DNA from: Dehalococcoidia bacterium
Lineage (GTDB): Bacteria > Chloroflexota > Dehalococcoidia > Lucifugimonadales > UBA1123
Reading direction: 5' to 3'
Length of the DNA stretch: 42,581 bases
Assembly (NCBI GenBank): GCA_009838465.1
Contig: VXRN01000068.1
Coordinates: 1-42,581 of the forward strand
Part shown: positions 32,904 through 41,354 of the stretch, piece by piece
How positions within the stretch are numbered: position 1 is the first letter of the stretch
Layout of the letters: the number at the start of each line of letters is the position of its first letter
Notes under the pieces: generated by a model
Told to the model about the DNA's origin: nothing
Database searches by the model: none
Seen by the model: only the letters and a program-made list of their open reading frames with translations
Position numbers and translations under genes: made by a program

Positions 32904-33103
32904 TAACTCTTACTGTAAACGGCAAGCCTAGTGAGGCGAGCGGCCCGGTGTCCATAGAGCGATATCTGCTGGATATAGGCGTTACTCAGAAGGCAATTGC
33001 AGTGGCGCATAACGGCGAGGTGATTCCTCGCACCGAACTGGGAGGCATCACACTCAAGGACGGCGACCAACTTGAGATCGTCAGGGCGGTGGGCGGAGGA
33101 TAG
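32900..33103 (+). CDS. thiS: Sulfur carrier protein ThiS
   Basis: A 67-residue ubiquitin-like protein, MITLTVNGKPSEASGPVSIE at the start and QLEIVRAVGGG at the end, with the terminal Gly-Gly that is adenylated and thiocarboxylated. It donates sulfur to ThiG. The ATG shares bases with the thiE stop. The activating ThiF is not encoded here and must come from another locus. Confidence 0.93.
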   Translation: MITLTVNGKPSEASGPVSIERYLLDIGVTQKAIAVAHNGEVIPRTELGGITLKDGDQLEIVRAVGGG

Positions 33104-33168
33104 GCCGTCATCAGTTGATGTTCCAATAGCAGTAACTTCATCTGCTACAATTGGCGCTGGAGCAAATA

Positions 33169-35616
33169 TTGAAAGCGCCCTCCGCATCAATCACAGGAAC
33201 CAACGACATCCTTCGGTCAGACGAAAGCCGGTCACTGGAAGATCTCCGTGAATCCGCCCTGAAACTGCTCGATTTCGACGAGATACGTCAGCGTCTCGCG
33301 GACCAGACCACCTTCTACGAAGCCCGGCGACTCGCTCTTGAGATACGGCCATCATTCGATCCGGACGAGGTCGAGATACTTCAGCGTGAAACGGCGGACG
33401 CCAGGGCGCTGATCGAAGAGATTGGCGACCTCACCCTCCAGTCGGAAACCGACACCTCGGAATCGGTTACACGCGCCGCCCTCGGGGGCGTCCTGACCGG
33501 AAATGAATTGCTTGCCGTCGCCCAGTCCCTGGAAGTCCACCGGAGCGCCAGTTCAACCGTCCGGCGCGCGGTCAATGTCGCGCCGTTGATGGCAGAACTG
33601 GCAGAGTTAATTCCTGACTTACAGGAAATTCAGCGCCAAGTTCGATCAAAGATTACACGTCGTGGAGAGGTCTCAGAGAACGCGACTCCATCGCTGCGCG
33701 CGCTCAGATCCCAGGTCCGCCGGGCATACGAGCGGGTAAACGATTCACTCCAGGAATTCATACAGTCAACTAACGTCCGCGAGGCGCTTCAGGACCCCAT
33801 TATAGCCGTCCGGGGTGACCGCCTAGTAGTGCCTGTCAAGGCGGAGCGGCGGCACAGGATTTCAGGCATCGTTCACGACGCCTCAAACACAGGCGCGACC
33901 GTCTTCGTCGAACCGTTCTCCACTGTGGAATTGTGCAACCAGTGGCGGGAACTCGTGCTGGAAGAAGAGCGCGAAGTGCTCAGGGTTCTGAGAGACCTCT
34001 CATCCCTGGTAGGCGCGGTCGCAGACGATATTCGAATCGCGAATCGCACCACCGCGAAGCTCGACTTCGCCCTGGCCCGCGCCAGGTACGCGCGTCGTCT
34101 TGAATCCGTCAGGCCTGAAATGGTCGCCGATTCACAAGACCTGCGACTGGTGAACCTGAGACATCCGTTGCTCGGACCCGACGGCGTGCCTCTGACCGTC
34201 TCCATCGGGCCCGACTGGTCCGCGCTGGTCATCACGGGTCCAAATACGGGCGGTAAGACAGTCGCCATGAAGAACGTGGGACTAGCGGCGCTGATGCACC
34301 AATCCGGCCTTCAGATATCCGCCGAAGAAGGAAGCGCCCTGCCGGTGTTCGAGGGCGTCTTCGCCGACATCGGCGACAGCCAGAGCATAGCCGATTCGGT
34401 TTCGACCTTCGGCTCGCATATGCGCAGCGTCATCAGGATACTCAGGCACGCCGGACCGGACTCTCTCGTGTTGCTCGATGAGCTTGGAACCAGCACCGAC
34501 CCCGAGGAAGGCTCGGCTCTGGCAAAGGCGATAATCGCTCATCTCGCCCGCAAACGGGCCATGACGATTGTCACCACCCACCACAGGAATGTCGCCGCGT
34601 TCGCGGAAGCCTCCCAAGACATGATGAACGCCAGCTTCCAGCTCGACCCGCATACACTGGAACCCACCTACCGGATGACCGTTGGAGTGCCCGGTCGCAG
34701 CTATGCCATGGCAGTTGCCGAACGTCTTGGGCTGCCAATCGAGATTCTTGGGGAATCACGTGAGCTCATGGAGCCTCAACACCTACTGTTCGAGGACTGG
34801 CTGAATGAACTCCAGAGAGAGCGACATCAACTTCAGACTAATCTTGAAGACACCTCCAGGATGAGAGCCGAGGCGGAATCGCTGCGTCGCCAACTCGAAG
34901 AGCAGGTCGAATACCTGGTTGGGCGCCGCGACGATATGCTCGACTCCGCCCGCGCCTCTATCATGGGCCGATTTCAGGAGATTAATCGCCGACTGGAGGG
35001 AGCGGAGGCTTCTCTGAAGTGGGCGGTTCCTGAACAAATCGGCACAGCGACTGCTGTACCAGCCAGAGACCGAGTCGAGCGCATCCGACGAGATTTGGCC
35101 GCCGTCGAGCCGCCCGCCCCCGCACCCGTCCGCCGCAGAAGACTTTCTGACAGGCCGCTTGCCGAAGGCGACACAGTCTTCATTAGAGGTATGAATCTCC
35201 AAGGTAGGATTACCTCAATCAGTGAAAGTAGCGAGGACGCGGAGGTCTCGATAGGCCGCGTCCGCGTGAACGTTGACCTGCACAGGCTGTCCCGCATCGA
35301 AGCTGAAGAGGCCGATACTGAGAGCCCAGAACCCGAAACTCCAAACGTACAGAAGTTTCTCGCCCCCTCGCTGGAAAGCCTTGAACTCGACCTACGCGGT
35401 CTGCGAGTTGACGATGCGCAGATTAGACTCGACGACTTTCTCGACCATGCCGTTCGCGACAGCTTGAGCAAGATCAGGGTGATACACGGCAGGGGAACGG
35501 GTGCGCTCAGAAACGTAGTCCGTGAACACCTGCGCCACCACCGCGCCGTCAGGAATTTCGGCCCCGAGCCCAGAGAGCGCGGCGGCAACGGCGCCACGTG
35601 GGTCGAACTTGCTTAG
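33169..35616 (+). CDS. mutS2: Endonuclease MutS2
   Basis: An 815-residue protein. The N-terminus LEDLRESALKLLDFDEIRQRLAD is the MutS2 core; the ATPase has VITGPNTGGKTVAMKNVG (Walker A near 355) and LLDELGTSTDPEEGSAL (Walker B), then a coiled-coil region and a C-terminal Smr nuclease domain (LDLRGLRVDDAQIRL, IRVIHGRGTGALR from about 738). It acts in suppression of recombination or in rescue of collided ribosomes. The start is taken as the TTG at 33169 because GGAG lies seven bases upstream; a TTG at 33151 is possible. No ATG fits. Confidence 0.94.
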   Translation: MKAPSASITGTNDILRSDESRSLEDLRESALKLLDFDEIRQRLADQTTFYEARRLALEIRPSFDPDEVEILQRETADARALIEEIGDLTLQSETDTSESVTRAALGGVLTGNELLAVAQSLEVHRSASSTVRRAVNVAPLMAELAELIPDLQEIQRQVRSKITRRGEVSENATPSLRALRSQVRRAYERVNDSLQEFIQSTNVREALQDPIIAVRGDRLVVPVKAERRHRISGIVHDASNTGATVFVEPFSTVELCNQWRELVLEEEREVLRVLRDLSSLVGAVADDIRIANRTTAKLDFALARARYARRLESVRPEMVADSQDLRLVNLRHPLLGPDGVPLTVSIGPDWSALVITGPNTGGKTVAMKNVGLAALMHQSGLQISAEEGSALPVFEGVFADIGDSQSIADSVSTFGSHMRSVIRILRHAGPDSLVLLDELGTSTDPEEGSALAKAIIAHLARKRAMTIVTTHHRNVAAFAEASQDMMNASFQLDPHTLEPTYRMTVGVPGRSYAMAVAERLGLPIEILGESRELMEPQHLLFEDWLNELQRERHQLQTNLEDTSRMRAEAESLRRQLEEQVEYLVGRRDDMLDSARASIMGRFQEINRRLEGAEASLKWAVPEQIGTATAVPARDRVERIRRDLAAVEPPAPAPVRRRRLSDRPLAEGDTVFIRGMNLQGRITSISESSEDAEVSIGRVRVNVDLHRLSRIEAEEADTESPEPETPNVQKFLAPSLESLELDLRGLRVDDAQIRLDDFLDHAVRDSLSKIRVIHGRGTGALRNVVREHLRHHRAVRNFGPEPRERGGNGATWVELA

Positions 35617-35668
35617 CCGAAAGTTGCTCTTGCGCGGGATTCCCAAGATTCTTTCAAACAGACGGAAG

Positions 35669-36502
35669 ATGCGCCTGATCAGAAATATCCAAACGCTTGG
35701 TGTATCCTTGCTCGTCTCAATGGCCGCGGTCGCGTGCTCGGTTGAACAGGATTCCGAACCCGTGACCAGCGCGACCCCCATTCAGACCGAGGCGCCAACG
35801 ATGCTCCCGACGTCAACGTTCACGCCCGTGCCTACGCCGACACACGCGCCAACACCCTGGCCATCCCGGACTCACACTGCGACACCGACTCATACACCCC
35901 TGCCCACTCCTACGCTCGGACCTACTCACACGCCTATGCCTGAAGCGACAGCGACCAACACTCCGCGGTCCTCTCCCACACCGACTCCATTTCCCACACA
36001 CACGCCCAGTCCGACGTTCACGCCTGAACCTACTACTACACCCATACCAGAGGCCAGCCCGACTCCCGAACCGTTCATATACTTGCGACCGGACGAAGGC
36101 CCTCCGCGAGTAACCGTGGGCAATGCGGTATTCGACGCGGAACTCGCATTCACTCCTGAAGACAGAACACAAGGCTTGTCCGACCGCGAAAGCCTCCCAC
36201 AAATGACAGGGATGCTCTTCATATTCGAGGAGGCCCGAACCCCCACGTTCTGGATGTATCACATGAGATTCGACCTGGATTTCGTCTGGATAGGCGAGGA
36301 CTGCATCGTAGCCGACATTCACCACAACGTGCCTCGCCAGGCCGACGGCCAGCAGCCGAGCGATCTGCCGCGTTACAGCCCCAACGTGGATGTACTGTAC
36401 AATCTGGAGATAAACGCTGGCCGGGCGGAGGAACTCGGCATTGAGATAGGCGACAAAGTGACCTTCAGTGGATTCTCGGGCACCGGAGCAGTATGCCGAT
36501 GA
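35669..36502 (+). CDS. DUF192 lipoprotein with Thr-Pro-rich linker
   Basis: A 277-residue secreted protein. The signal peptide LGVSLLVSMAAVACS ends in a lipobox-like VAC. A linker of about 100 residues is repeats of T-P/T-H-T-P (for example TPTHTPLPTPTLGPTHTP), a common spacer in Chloroflexota surface proteins. The C-terminus is DUF192: VTVGNAVFDAELAFTPEDRTQGLSD, GMLFIFEEARTPTFWMY and DFVWIGEDC. The start is the ATG at 35669 with GGAAG just before it. fmt starts ten bases before its stop. Function of DUF192 domains is unclear. Confidence 0.85.
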   Translation: MRLIRNIQTLGVSLLVSMAAVACSVEQDSEPVTSATPIQTEAPTMLPTSTFTPVPTPTHAPTPWPSRTHTATPTHTPLPTPTLGPTHTPMPEATATNTPRSSPTPTPFPTHTPSPTFTPEPTTTPIPEASPTPEPFIYLRPDEGPPRVTVGNAVFDAELAFTPEDRTQGLSDRESLPQMTGMLFIFEEARTPTFWMYHMRFDLDFVWIGEDCIVADIHHNVPRQADGQQPSDLPRYSPNVDVLYNLEINAGRAEELGIEIGDKVTFSGFSGTGAVCR

Positions 36503-37452
36503 CAACAAACCCTCTCCGTCTAGTGTTCATGGGCACTCCAAATTTCGCGGTTCCCGCGCTAGGCGCACTGCTCGACGCCAGACATGACGTCGTTGGAGTG
36601 TTTACCCAGCCAGACCGGCGTTCCGGCCGGGGCAGAAGGCTTTCCGCCCCACCCGTCAAGGAGTTCGCCGAGAGTCGAGACCTGGCCATGTTTCAACCCG
36701 CATCTCTTAGAGAAGACGCGGAGGCGCGGGGGCGCATCTCGGACCTGGCGCCGGACGCTATCGTCGTTGCCGCATATGGCCTCTTCCTTCCCGAAGAAAC
36801 TCTGGCCGTGCCTCAGCTCGGCTGCCTGAACATCCACCCGTCTCTCCTGCCCCGGCATCGTGGACCTTCGCCCGTTGCCACGTCCATCCTGGAGGGCGAT
36901 GAGACCACCGGGGTAACAATCATGCTGCTAGACGAGGGCATGGACACAGGCCCTATCCTCAGCCAGAGGGAAACTCCCATCGGCGCCGATGAGACCTGCG
37001 ATCAACTCACCGCAAGACTGTTCGACGTTGGAGCGAACCTACTGACCGAAACCCTCGACCTGTGGAGTAATGGCAGCATCATACCGACGCTCCAGGACGA
37101 CGCCAGCGCAACCGTCACAAGGCGTCTGCACCGATCAGACGGACGTATCGACTGGAATGATACGGCGGAGTCCATAGCCCGGCGCGTGAGGGCCTTCACA
37201 CCCTGGCCCGGAACGTTCACCACCTGGGACCGCAGGACATTCAAAGTGATACGGGCCGAATCTGTAGCCGCAACTTTCGATGTCCCCGCTGGTAATGTAG
37301 TAACCCTGAGTTGCCCTGATGACATCGGAGTGACGACAGGGTGCGGCGCCCTGCATCTTCTAGAAGTCCAGGTAGAAGGCCGCCGAGCCTCCGCCATCAA
37401 GGATTTTGTACGAGGATATCCCGATTTCGTAGGATCCAGGCTGGACGACTGA
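36493..37452 (+). CDS. fmt: Methionyl-tRNA formyltransferase
   Basis: A 319-residue enzyme that formylates Met-tRNAi for initiation. Key motifs are LVFMGTPNFAVPAL, AYGLFLPEETL, CLNIHPSLLPRHRGPSP (catalytic Asn and His) and GVTIMLLDEGMDTGPIL (catalytic Asp); the C-terminal OB-like domain starts near 205 with DGRIDW. Its start overlaps the DUF192 lipoprotein by ten bases; GGAG lies four bases before this ATG, and an ATG two codons on is an alternative. The matching deformylase is at 12418. Confidence 0.94.
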   Translation: MPMTTNPLRLVFMGTPNFAVPALGALLDARHDVVGVFTQPDRRSGRGRRLSAPPVKEFAESRDLAMFQPASLREDAEARGRISDLAPDAIVVAAYGLFLPEETLAVPQLGCLNIHPSLLPRHRGPSPVATSILEGDETTGVTIMLLDEGMDTGPILSQRETPIGADETCDQLTARLFDVGANLLTETLDLWSNGSIIPTLQDDASATVTRRLHRSDGRIDWNDTAESIARRVRAFTPWPGTFTTWDRRTFKVIRAESVAATFDVPAGNVVTLSCPDDIGVTTGCGALHLLEVQVEGRRASAIKDFVRGYPDFVGSRLDD

Positions 37453-37488
37453 CTGACTGCGCAGCACATCATATATATGCCGCTGCAG

Positions 37489-38622
37489 CTACGCCCCTAC
37501 GGATACCCGCTCCCTCATGCCGTTCAACACCGATACCGTCTCGGTGACCAGGTCGGCCATTATGTCCGCCGCAGGTCTGGCCTCGCTAACCATTCCCGCG
37601 CCCTGACCGGCGGGATTGAATACCAGGTCGTAACGCTTCGACCGTTCCGCCGACGCGTTGAAACCCGACATGAGTATCCCCTGGAGAGGCATCGGCAGAG
37701 TGTCCAGTCCCGAGTTCTCCCACGCCTGTACGATCGGTCCCTGATACTGGCGCGCGGTCTTCCCCGTATAGGACCGCGAGATAATGAAGTCTTCGGAACG
37801 TCCATTGATGATAGTTTCCTGCTGGGCGTCGTAGATTCCGCACTCTTTGGCCGCGAGGAACGCTGTACCCATCCACGCTCCCTCCGCCCCCAGGGCGAGC
37901 GAAGCTGCTATGCCGCGACCATTCGCGATTCCACCTGCAGCTACTACTGGCAAAGGCGACACCGCATCTACGACCTGCGGCACCAGCGGCATCGTCGCTA
38001 TGCGTCCGGTATGGCCTCCGGCCTCCGTCCCCTGGGCCACGATGATGTCCACACCGGCCGCCACTTGTCTGTGCGCGTTGCGAACGCTGCCCACCAGTCC
38101 CATCACCTTGACGCCCTTCTCCCGCGCCATCGGGACGACCCAGGCGGGATCGCCAAGAGCGGCGGCGAACACCGCCACGTCTTCTTCGAGAATCATCTCC
38201 ACTTGCTTGCGCGCCAGCGCGAGACCCGTTTCGCCAAGTTCGGGCGGATCGGCCTTCTCCAATCCGAATTCGTCTATGAGCGTATCCACGAACGCTGCGT
38301 GCCTCGGGTACTGCCGCCTTACGGCCTCGAACTGCGATTCCGGCCTGGCGCGGTCTCCTCCGGTCTCGACGCTTCCCGTGACCACAGGCAGAAGCAGGTC
38401 CACGCCGAAGGGCTTGTCGGTCAATTCTCTGACCCTTCGTATGCGCTTGCGAAGCGCCTCCACCTCCATGCCGGTGCCTCCCATCACACCCAGCCCGCCC
38501 GCTTCGGACACTGCTGCCACCAGTTCAGGGGGAGTCCATCTGCCGCCCATGCCTGCCAGGCAGATCGGATACTCGACTTCGAGAATGTCACAGAGCCTCG
38601 TGCTCAATTTTAGTGCAGACAT
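37489..38622 (-). CDS. Nitronate monooxygenase-like FMN enzyme
   Basis: A 377-residue TIM-barrel flavoprotein of the 2-nitropropane dioxygenase family. Motifs are ICLAGMGGRWTPPELVAAVSEAGGLGVMGG at the N-terminus, VDIIVAQGTEAGGHTG (substrate-side His/Gly stretch), VVAAGGIANGRGIAASLALGAEGAWMGTAF (FMN phosphate) and SRSYTGKTARQY. It oxidises nitronates or acts as an enoyl reductase. The start is the ATG at 38622 with GAGGGG eight bases upstream. It converges with fmt. Confidence 0.9.
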   Translation of the reverse strand: MSALKLSTRLCDILEVEYPICLAGMGGRWTPPELVAAVSEAGGLGVMGGTGMEVEALRKRIRRVRELTDKPFGVDLLLPVVTGSVETGGDRARPESQFEAVRRQYPRHAAFVDTLIDEFGLEKADPPELGETGLALARKQVEMILEEDVAVFAAALGDPAWVVPMAREKGVKVMGLVGSVRNAHRQVAAGVDIIVAQGTEAGGHTGRIATMPLVPQVVDAVSPLPVVAAGGIANGRGIAASLALGAEGAWMGTAFLAAKECGIYDAQQETIINGRSEDFIISRSYTGKTARQYQGPIVQAWENSGLDTLPMPLQGILMSGFNASAERSKRYDLVFNPAGQGAGMVSEARPAADIMADLVTETVSVLNGMRERVSVGA

Positions 38623-38707
38623 GATTCGCCCCTCTATCGTGAAATTGTGCAACGCGGATTTTAGATTCGACACCCATCAGTGTCAATTCGGGCCACAGCC
38701 AGCCCAC

Positions 38708-38821
38708 GTCTTTCGCTTTCGCCTCGTCTTCGATCTCTCGTTCGCCCTGAGCCTGTCGAAGGGCCGTCCGTTCATGGTTCGACAAGCTCACCACGAACGG
38801 ACTACTCTAGTGACGCTTACT
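38708..38821 (-). repeat. Dispersed repeat, copy C (inverted)
   Basis: The reverse complement of copies A and B: GTCTTTCGCTTTCGCCTCG, then TTCGCCCTGAGCCTGTCGAAG, GTCCGTTCATGGT, CACCACGAACGGAC and CTAGTGACGCTTA. It lies between the nitronate monooxygenase start and the glycerophosphodiesterase stop. Confidence 0.8.
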
Positions 38822-38848
38822 AATGAAAAGACCATGACGGCCAGCCAA

Positions 38849-39592
38849 CTAACTTGTGCTTTCGACATACTCCAGCAACTTATCGGGGAAATTGATCGTC
38901 ATACCGCTTGCGCCGCTGTCCACCACACGCCTCATCAATTCCTCACTATAGACGCCATGGCAGCGGACGAAGAAACCACTCCGACGTAGCTTACTAACCA
39001 GTTCTGCCGTTGTGATGTCGGCGCGAGGGTACACTTGGTCGAGTCCTAATTCCAACGCCTGTTCGATGATCGAATCGTCCCACTGACTGCCCCTTTCAAG
39101 AGGTACCAGCCATCCCGTCGTGAGTTCGGGAGCGTACTCCCTGGTCTCTTCGAGCCAGGGCTTCCAGAACGACGTGAATGTGACATCCTCAGTCAAGCCA
39201 TGCGCGCGGACCATGTCCGCTGTCCTGCTTGCCAGACCTTCAGCATGGGCCTTTATCTCGATATGGAAGTATAGTCTGCCCTTGTACTCCTCGAATATCT
39301 CGGCGAGCGAGCGGATGCGTTCGCCTGCATATTCGGGGCCGAACCAGGAGCCCGCGTCCAGCCTCCGCAGTTCTGAAAGCGTTCTGTCCGCCACAGCGCC
39401 CACAGCGTCTGTCGTACGGTCCAGAGTGTCATCGTGGATTACCACGATATGGCCGTCGCGCGAAAAGTGAACGTCGAGCTCCACGTGATTCACTCCAAGT
39501 TCCAGGGCGCGGTCGAACGCTGCGAAAGTGTTCTCAGGAGCGTATGAAGACGCCCCTCGGTGCGCGATGCACAGTAAATCTCGCTCGGCCAT
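38849..39592 (-). CDS. Glycerophosphodiester phosphodiesterase
   Basis: A 247-residue TIM-barrel enzyme that splits glycerophosphodiesters from phospholipid turnover into glycerol 3-phosphate and an alcohol. Active-site motifs are CIAHRGASSYAPENTF (His, Arg, Glu), VELDVHFSRDGHIVVIHDDTLDRTT (Glu/Asp metal ligands and the second His) and YFHIEIKAH. No signal peptide is present, so it is cytoplasmic. ATG start; the upstream GGAGG fits the ribosome site. A Uma2-type remnant lies directly upstream. Confidence 0.94.
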   Translation of the reverse strand: MAERDLLCIAHRGASSYAPENTFAAFDRALELGVNHVELDVHFSRDGHIVVIHDDTLDRTTDAVGAVADRTLSELRRLDAGSWFGPEYAGERIRSLAEIFEEYKGRLYFHIEIKAHAEGLASRTADMVRAHGLTEDVTFTSFWKPWLEETREYAPELTTGWLVPLERGSQWDDSIIEQALELGLDQVYPRADITTAELVSKLRRSGFFVRCHGVYSEELMRRVVDSGASGMTINFPDKLLEYVESTS

Positions 39593-39613
39593 TTGCAGCC
39601 TCCTGGTCCGATT

Positions 39614-39739
39614 TCAGAATATGTCGCTGAGGCTGACCGTGAAGCCCCTGATGGTGGTAGCGGTCACCGTTTCGCCTTCCCAATATGTACCCGCAAGTTC
39701 AAGGTATCCGTCCTTATGCCTCCCGCTGTTTTGGCGTGC
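39614..39739 (-). pseudogene. C-terminal remnant of a Uma2-family nuclease
   Basis: A 41-codon minus-strand stretch with no start codon: ARQNSGRHKDGYLELAGTYW followed by EGETVTATTIRGFTVSLSDI and a final Phe, then a stop. The closing pattern G-F-T-V-x(3)-D-I-F after an L-x-G-x-Y-x-E-G-E strand matches the end of Uma2 (DUF820) proteins, a PD-(D/E)XK-type family common in Chloroflexota and Cyanobacteria. It is bounded upstream by an in-frame TAG and lacks the catalytic region. Other families with a similar tail are possible. Confidence 0.5.
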
Positions 39740-39788
39740 CTATTCGAATCCGAGTATAGTCTATCACCCCAAGCCCGCGCCTTCAGTC

Positions 39789-39794
39789 TATAAT
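39789..39794 (+). promoter_or_regulatory. Possible -10 box of the SDR gene
   Basis: TATAAT lies 44 bases before the ATG at 39838. There is no TG extension or clear -35. Confidence 0.3.
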
Positions 39795-39837
39795 GCGGAA
39801 AGAAATACAGAAACAGTCATTCCCCAAGGAGGACACC

Positions 39838-40596
39838 ATGGGTAGGCTAGACGGCAAGGTAGCGATCATTAGCGGCGGCGCAAAGGGACAAGGTGCGGTT
39901 GAAACCGAACTCTTCGCCATGGAAGGGGCAAAGGTGATTTTCGGCGACATCCTGGACGACGAAGGGAAGAAGGTGGAAGCCAAGATCGCCGAATTAGGCG
40001 GGGACGTCGAGTACATCCATCTTGACGTGACCAGCGAGGACGACTGGCAGCATGCGGTCGACAGGGCCGAGAGCAAGTACGGCAAGCTCGACATCCTGGT
40101 AAACAACGCGGGCATCTCTATGAGGCACTCCGACATGGACGTGTCCTCGGACGACTGGGACACGATGATGGACGTCAACGCCAAGGGAGTGTTCCTTGGC
40201 GTGAAGTATGCCATCCCCGCGATGCAGAGGGCTGGCGGCGGCTCGATAGTCAATGTGTCCTCGATTGCCGGCATCTTGGGCAGGCCGCTTGCCTCGCCCG
40301 CCTACAGCGCATCCAAGGGCGCGGTGCGCGTGTTTACCAAGTCAACGGCGGGCCGGTTTGCCGGTGAGGGAATCAGGTCCAATTCGATTCACCCGGGGCC
40401 AATTGATACCGACATGATACGCTCGGCGACCAACTCGGTCCGTCCCGAAACCCGTGTCGGCGAGATACCCATAGGGAGGCTCGGACAGCCCGAGGACATT
40501 GCCTACGGCGCCCTCTACCTGGCCTCGGACGAGTCCTCCTTCGTAACCGGCTCGGAACTGGTGATAGACGGCGGTGTCTCGAACATCAGGCCGTAG
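39838..40596 (+). CDS. SDR-family oxidoreductase
   Basis: A 252-residue classical SDR with SGGAKGQG as the cofactor motif (Ser in place of the usual Thr), NNAGIS, the catalytic Ser in VNVSSIAG and YSASK. The closing LASDESSFVTGSELVIDGG is typical of 3alpha/20beta-hydroxysteroid- or glucose-dehydrogenase-like members. The ATG at 39838 is chosen because AGGAGG lies six bases upstream. It converges with the amidohydrolase remnant, ten bases after its stop. Confidence 0.9.
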   Translation: MGRLDGKVAIISGGAKGQGAVETELFAMEGAKVIFGDILDDEGKKVEAKIAELGGDVEYIHLDVTSEDDWQHAVDRAESKYGKLDILVNNAGISMRHSDMDVSSDDWDTMMDVNAKGVFLGVKYAIPAMQRAGGGSIVNVSSIAGILGRPLASPAYSASKGAVRVFTKSTAGRFAGEGIRSNSIHPGPIDTDMIRSATNSVRPETRVGEIPIGRLGQPEDIAYGALYLASDESSFVTGSELVIDGGVSNIRP

Positions 40597-40605
40597 GACA
40601 AGTCT

Positions 40606-40796
40606 CTAAATGCCATACAGGGCCTCGGTGTTCTTCGAGAACAGTGAGGCCAGCTCTTCCGGCGTGAATTCGGCGGTTATCTCGTCATACGCGCTTACTA
40701 TCGTGTCGTAATCGCTGAAGAGGCTATCTACCGGCCAGTTCGTCGCGAACAGGCTGCGCTCTATCCCGAGCGTCTCTATATGCGAGATAAGAGACC
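40606..40796 (-). pseudogene. 3' remnant of a second amidohydrolase gene
   Basis: About 62 codons without a start: GSLISHIETLGIERSLFATN, then WPVDSLFSDYDTIVSAYDEI and TAEFTPEELASLFSKNTEAL to YGI and a stop. It matches the last 60 residues of the intact amidohydrolase at 41355 at about 70% of positions, and 41 consecutive bases are identical (40676-40716 and 41425-41465). The upstream part is replaced by hicA, whose stop directly abuts it. Confidence 0.85.
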
Positions 40797-41039
40797 CTAC
40801 CTAACAAGATCAAGCCGACGCATATCTTCATACTCCCATCGCGCGTCCGTTATCATGCCGCTGAGTGTCTTTATCGGAAAAGTATCCCCAAGTCGGTGGT
40901 AGGCGACCACTACCCTACGACCGTCTGAATGGCGATAGATACGATGGCTTCCTCTGGTTCTTTGCCGGTGGAAGCCATCTCGCTCTAATGCCCTGACAAA
41001 TCTGCGAGCCGTTACCCCTCTTGGAATGGGGCCTGTCAC
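40797..41039 (-). CDS. hicA: HicA-family toxin (mRNA interferase)
   Basis: An 80-residue protein, MTGPIPRGVTARRFVRALER, with the family core DGFHRQRTRGSHRIYRHSDG in which the His of GSHRIY is the catalytic residue. HicA proteins fold as a double-stranded RNA-binding domain and cut mRNA. The start is a GTG overlapping the hicB stop by two bases. The gene ends immediately at the junction with the amidohydrolase remnant. The C-terminal extension (EYEDMRRLDLVR) may run into foreign sequence. Confidence 0.88.
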   Translation of the reverse strand: MTGPIPRGVTARRFVRALERDGFHRQRTRGSHRIYRHSDGRRVVVAYHRLGDTFPIKTLSGMITDARWEYEDMRRLDLVR

Positions 41040-41290
41040 AGAATGACCGCCACAGAAGTTAGAGGAATATCCCCGTCCGCCAAGACACCATCCTTAGGAA
41101 CCTCGTCCCCCGCCTCGATCATATCCTCGACATACAGCGACACAGCCTCTCTGATATTCGCCTCCGCTTCCTTATATGTATGCCCCCAGGTACGACATCC
41201 CGGAAGAGCCGGGCAATATGCGTGAAACGCCTGCCTTCCGTCCTCGAACTCATCCTCTTCGATCACCACCTCGAAAGTGTATGTACTCAT
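41036..41290 (-). CDS. hicB: HicB-family antitoxin
   Basis: An 84-residue protein with the HicB half-RNase-H fold: FHAYCPALPGCRTWGHTYKEA and then EANIREAVSLYVEDMIEAGD. No ribbon-helix-helix or HTH domain is attached, so any autoregulation would need another protein or the toxin. The start is the ATG at 41290 with GAGAGG about nine bases upstream; the open frame reaches further up without good support. Antitoxin precedes toxin and the two genes overlap, as is common for hicBA. Confidence 0.87.
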   Translation of the reverse strand: MSTYTFEVVIEEDEFEDGRQAFHAYCPALPGCRTWGHTYKEAEANIREAVSLYVEDMIEAGDEVPKDGVLADGDIPLTSVAVIL

Positions 41291-41354
41291 CCAATTCACC
41301 TCTCCCGTCCACAGTTCTTCCAATCCACCGACAGGTCTCCGTTCCGTCCAATCC

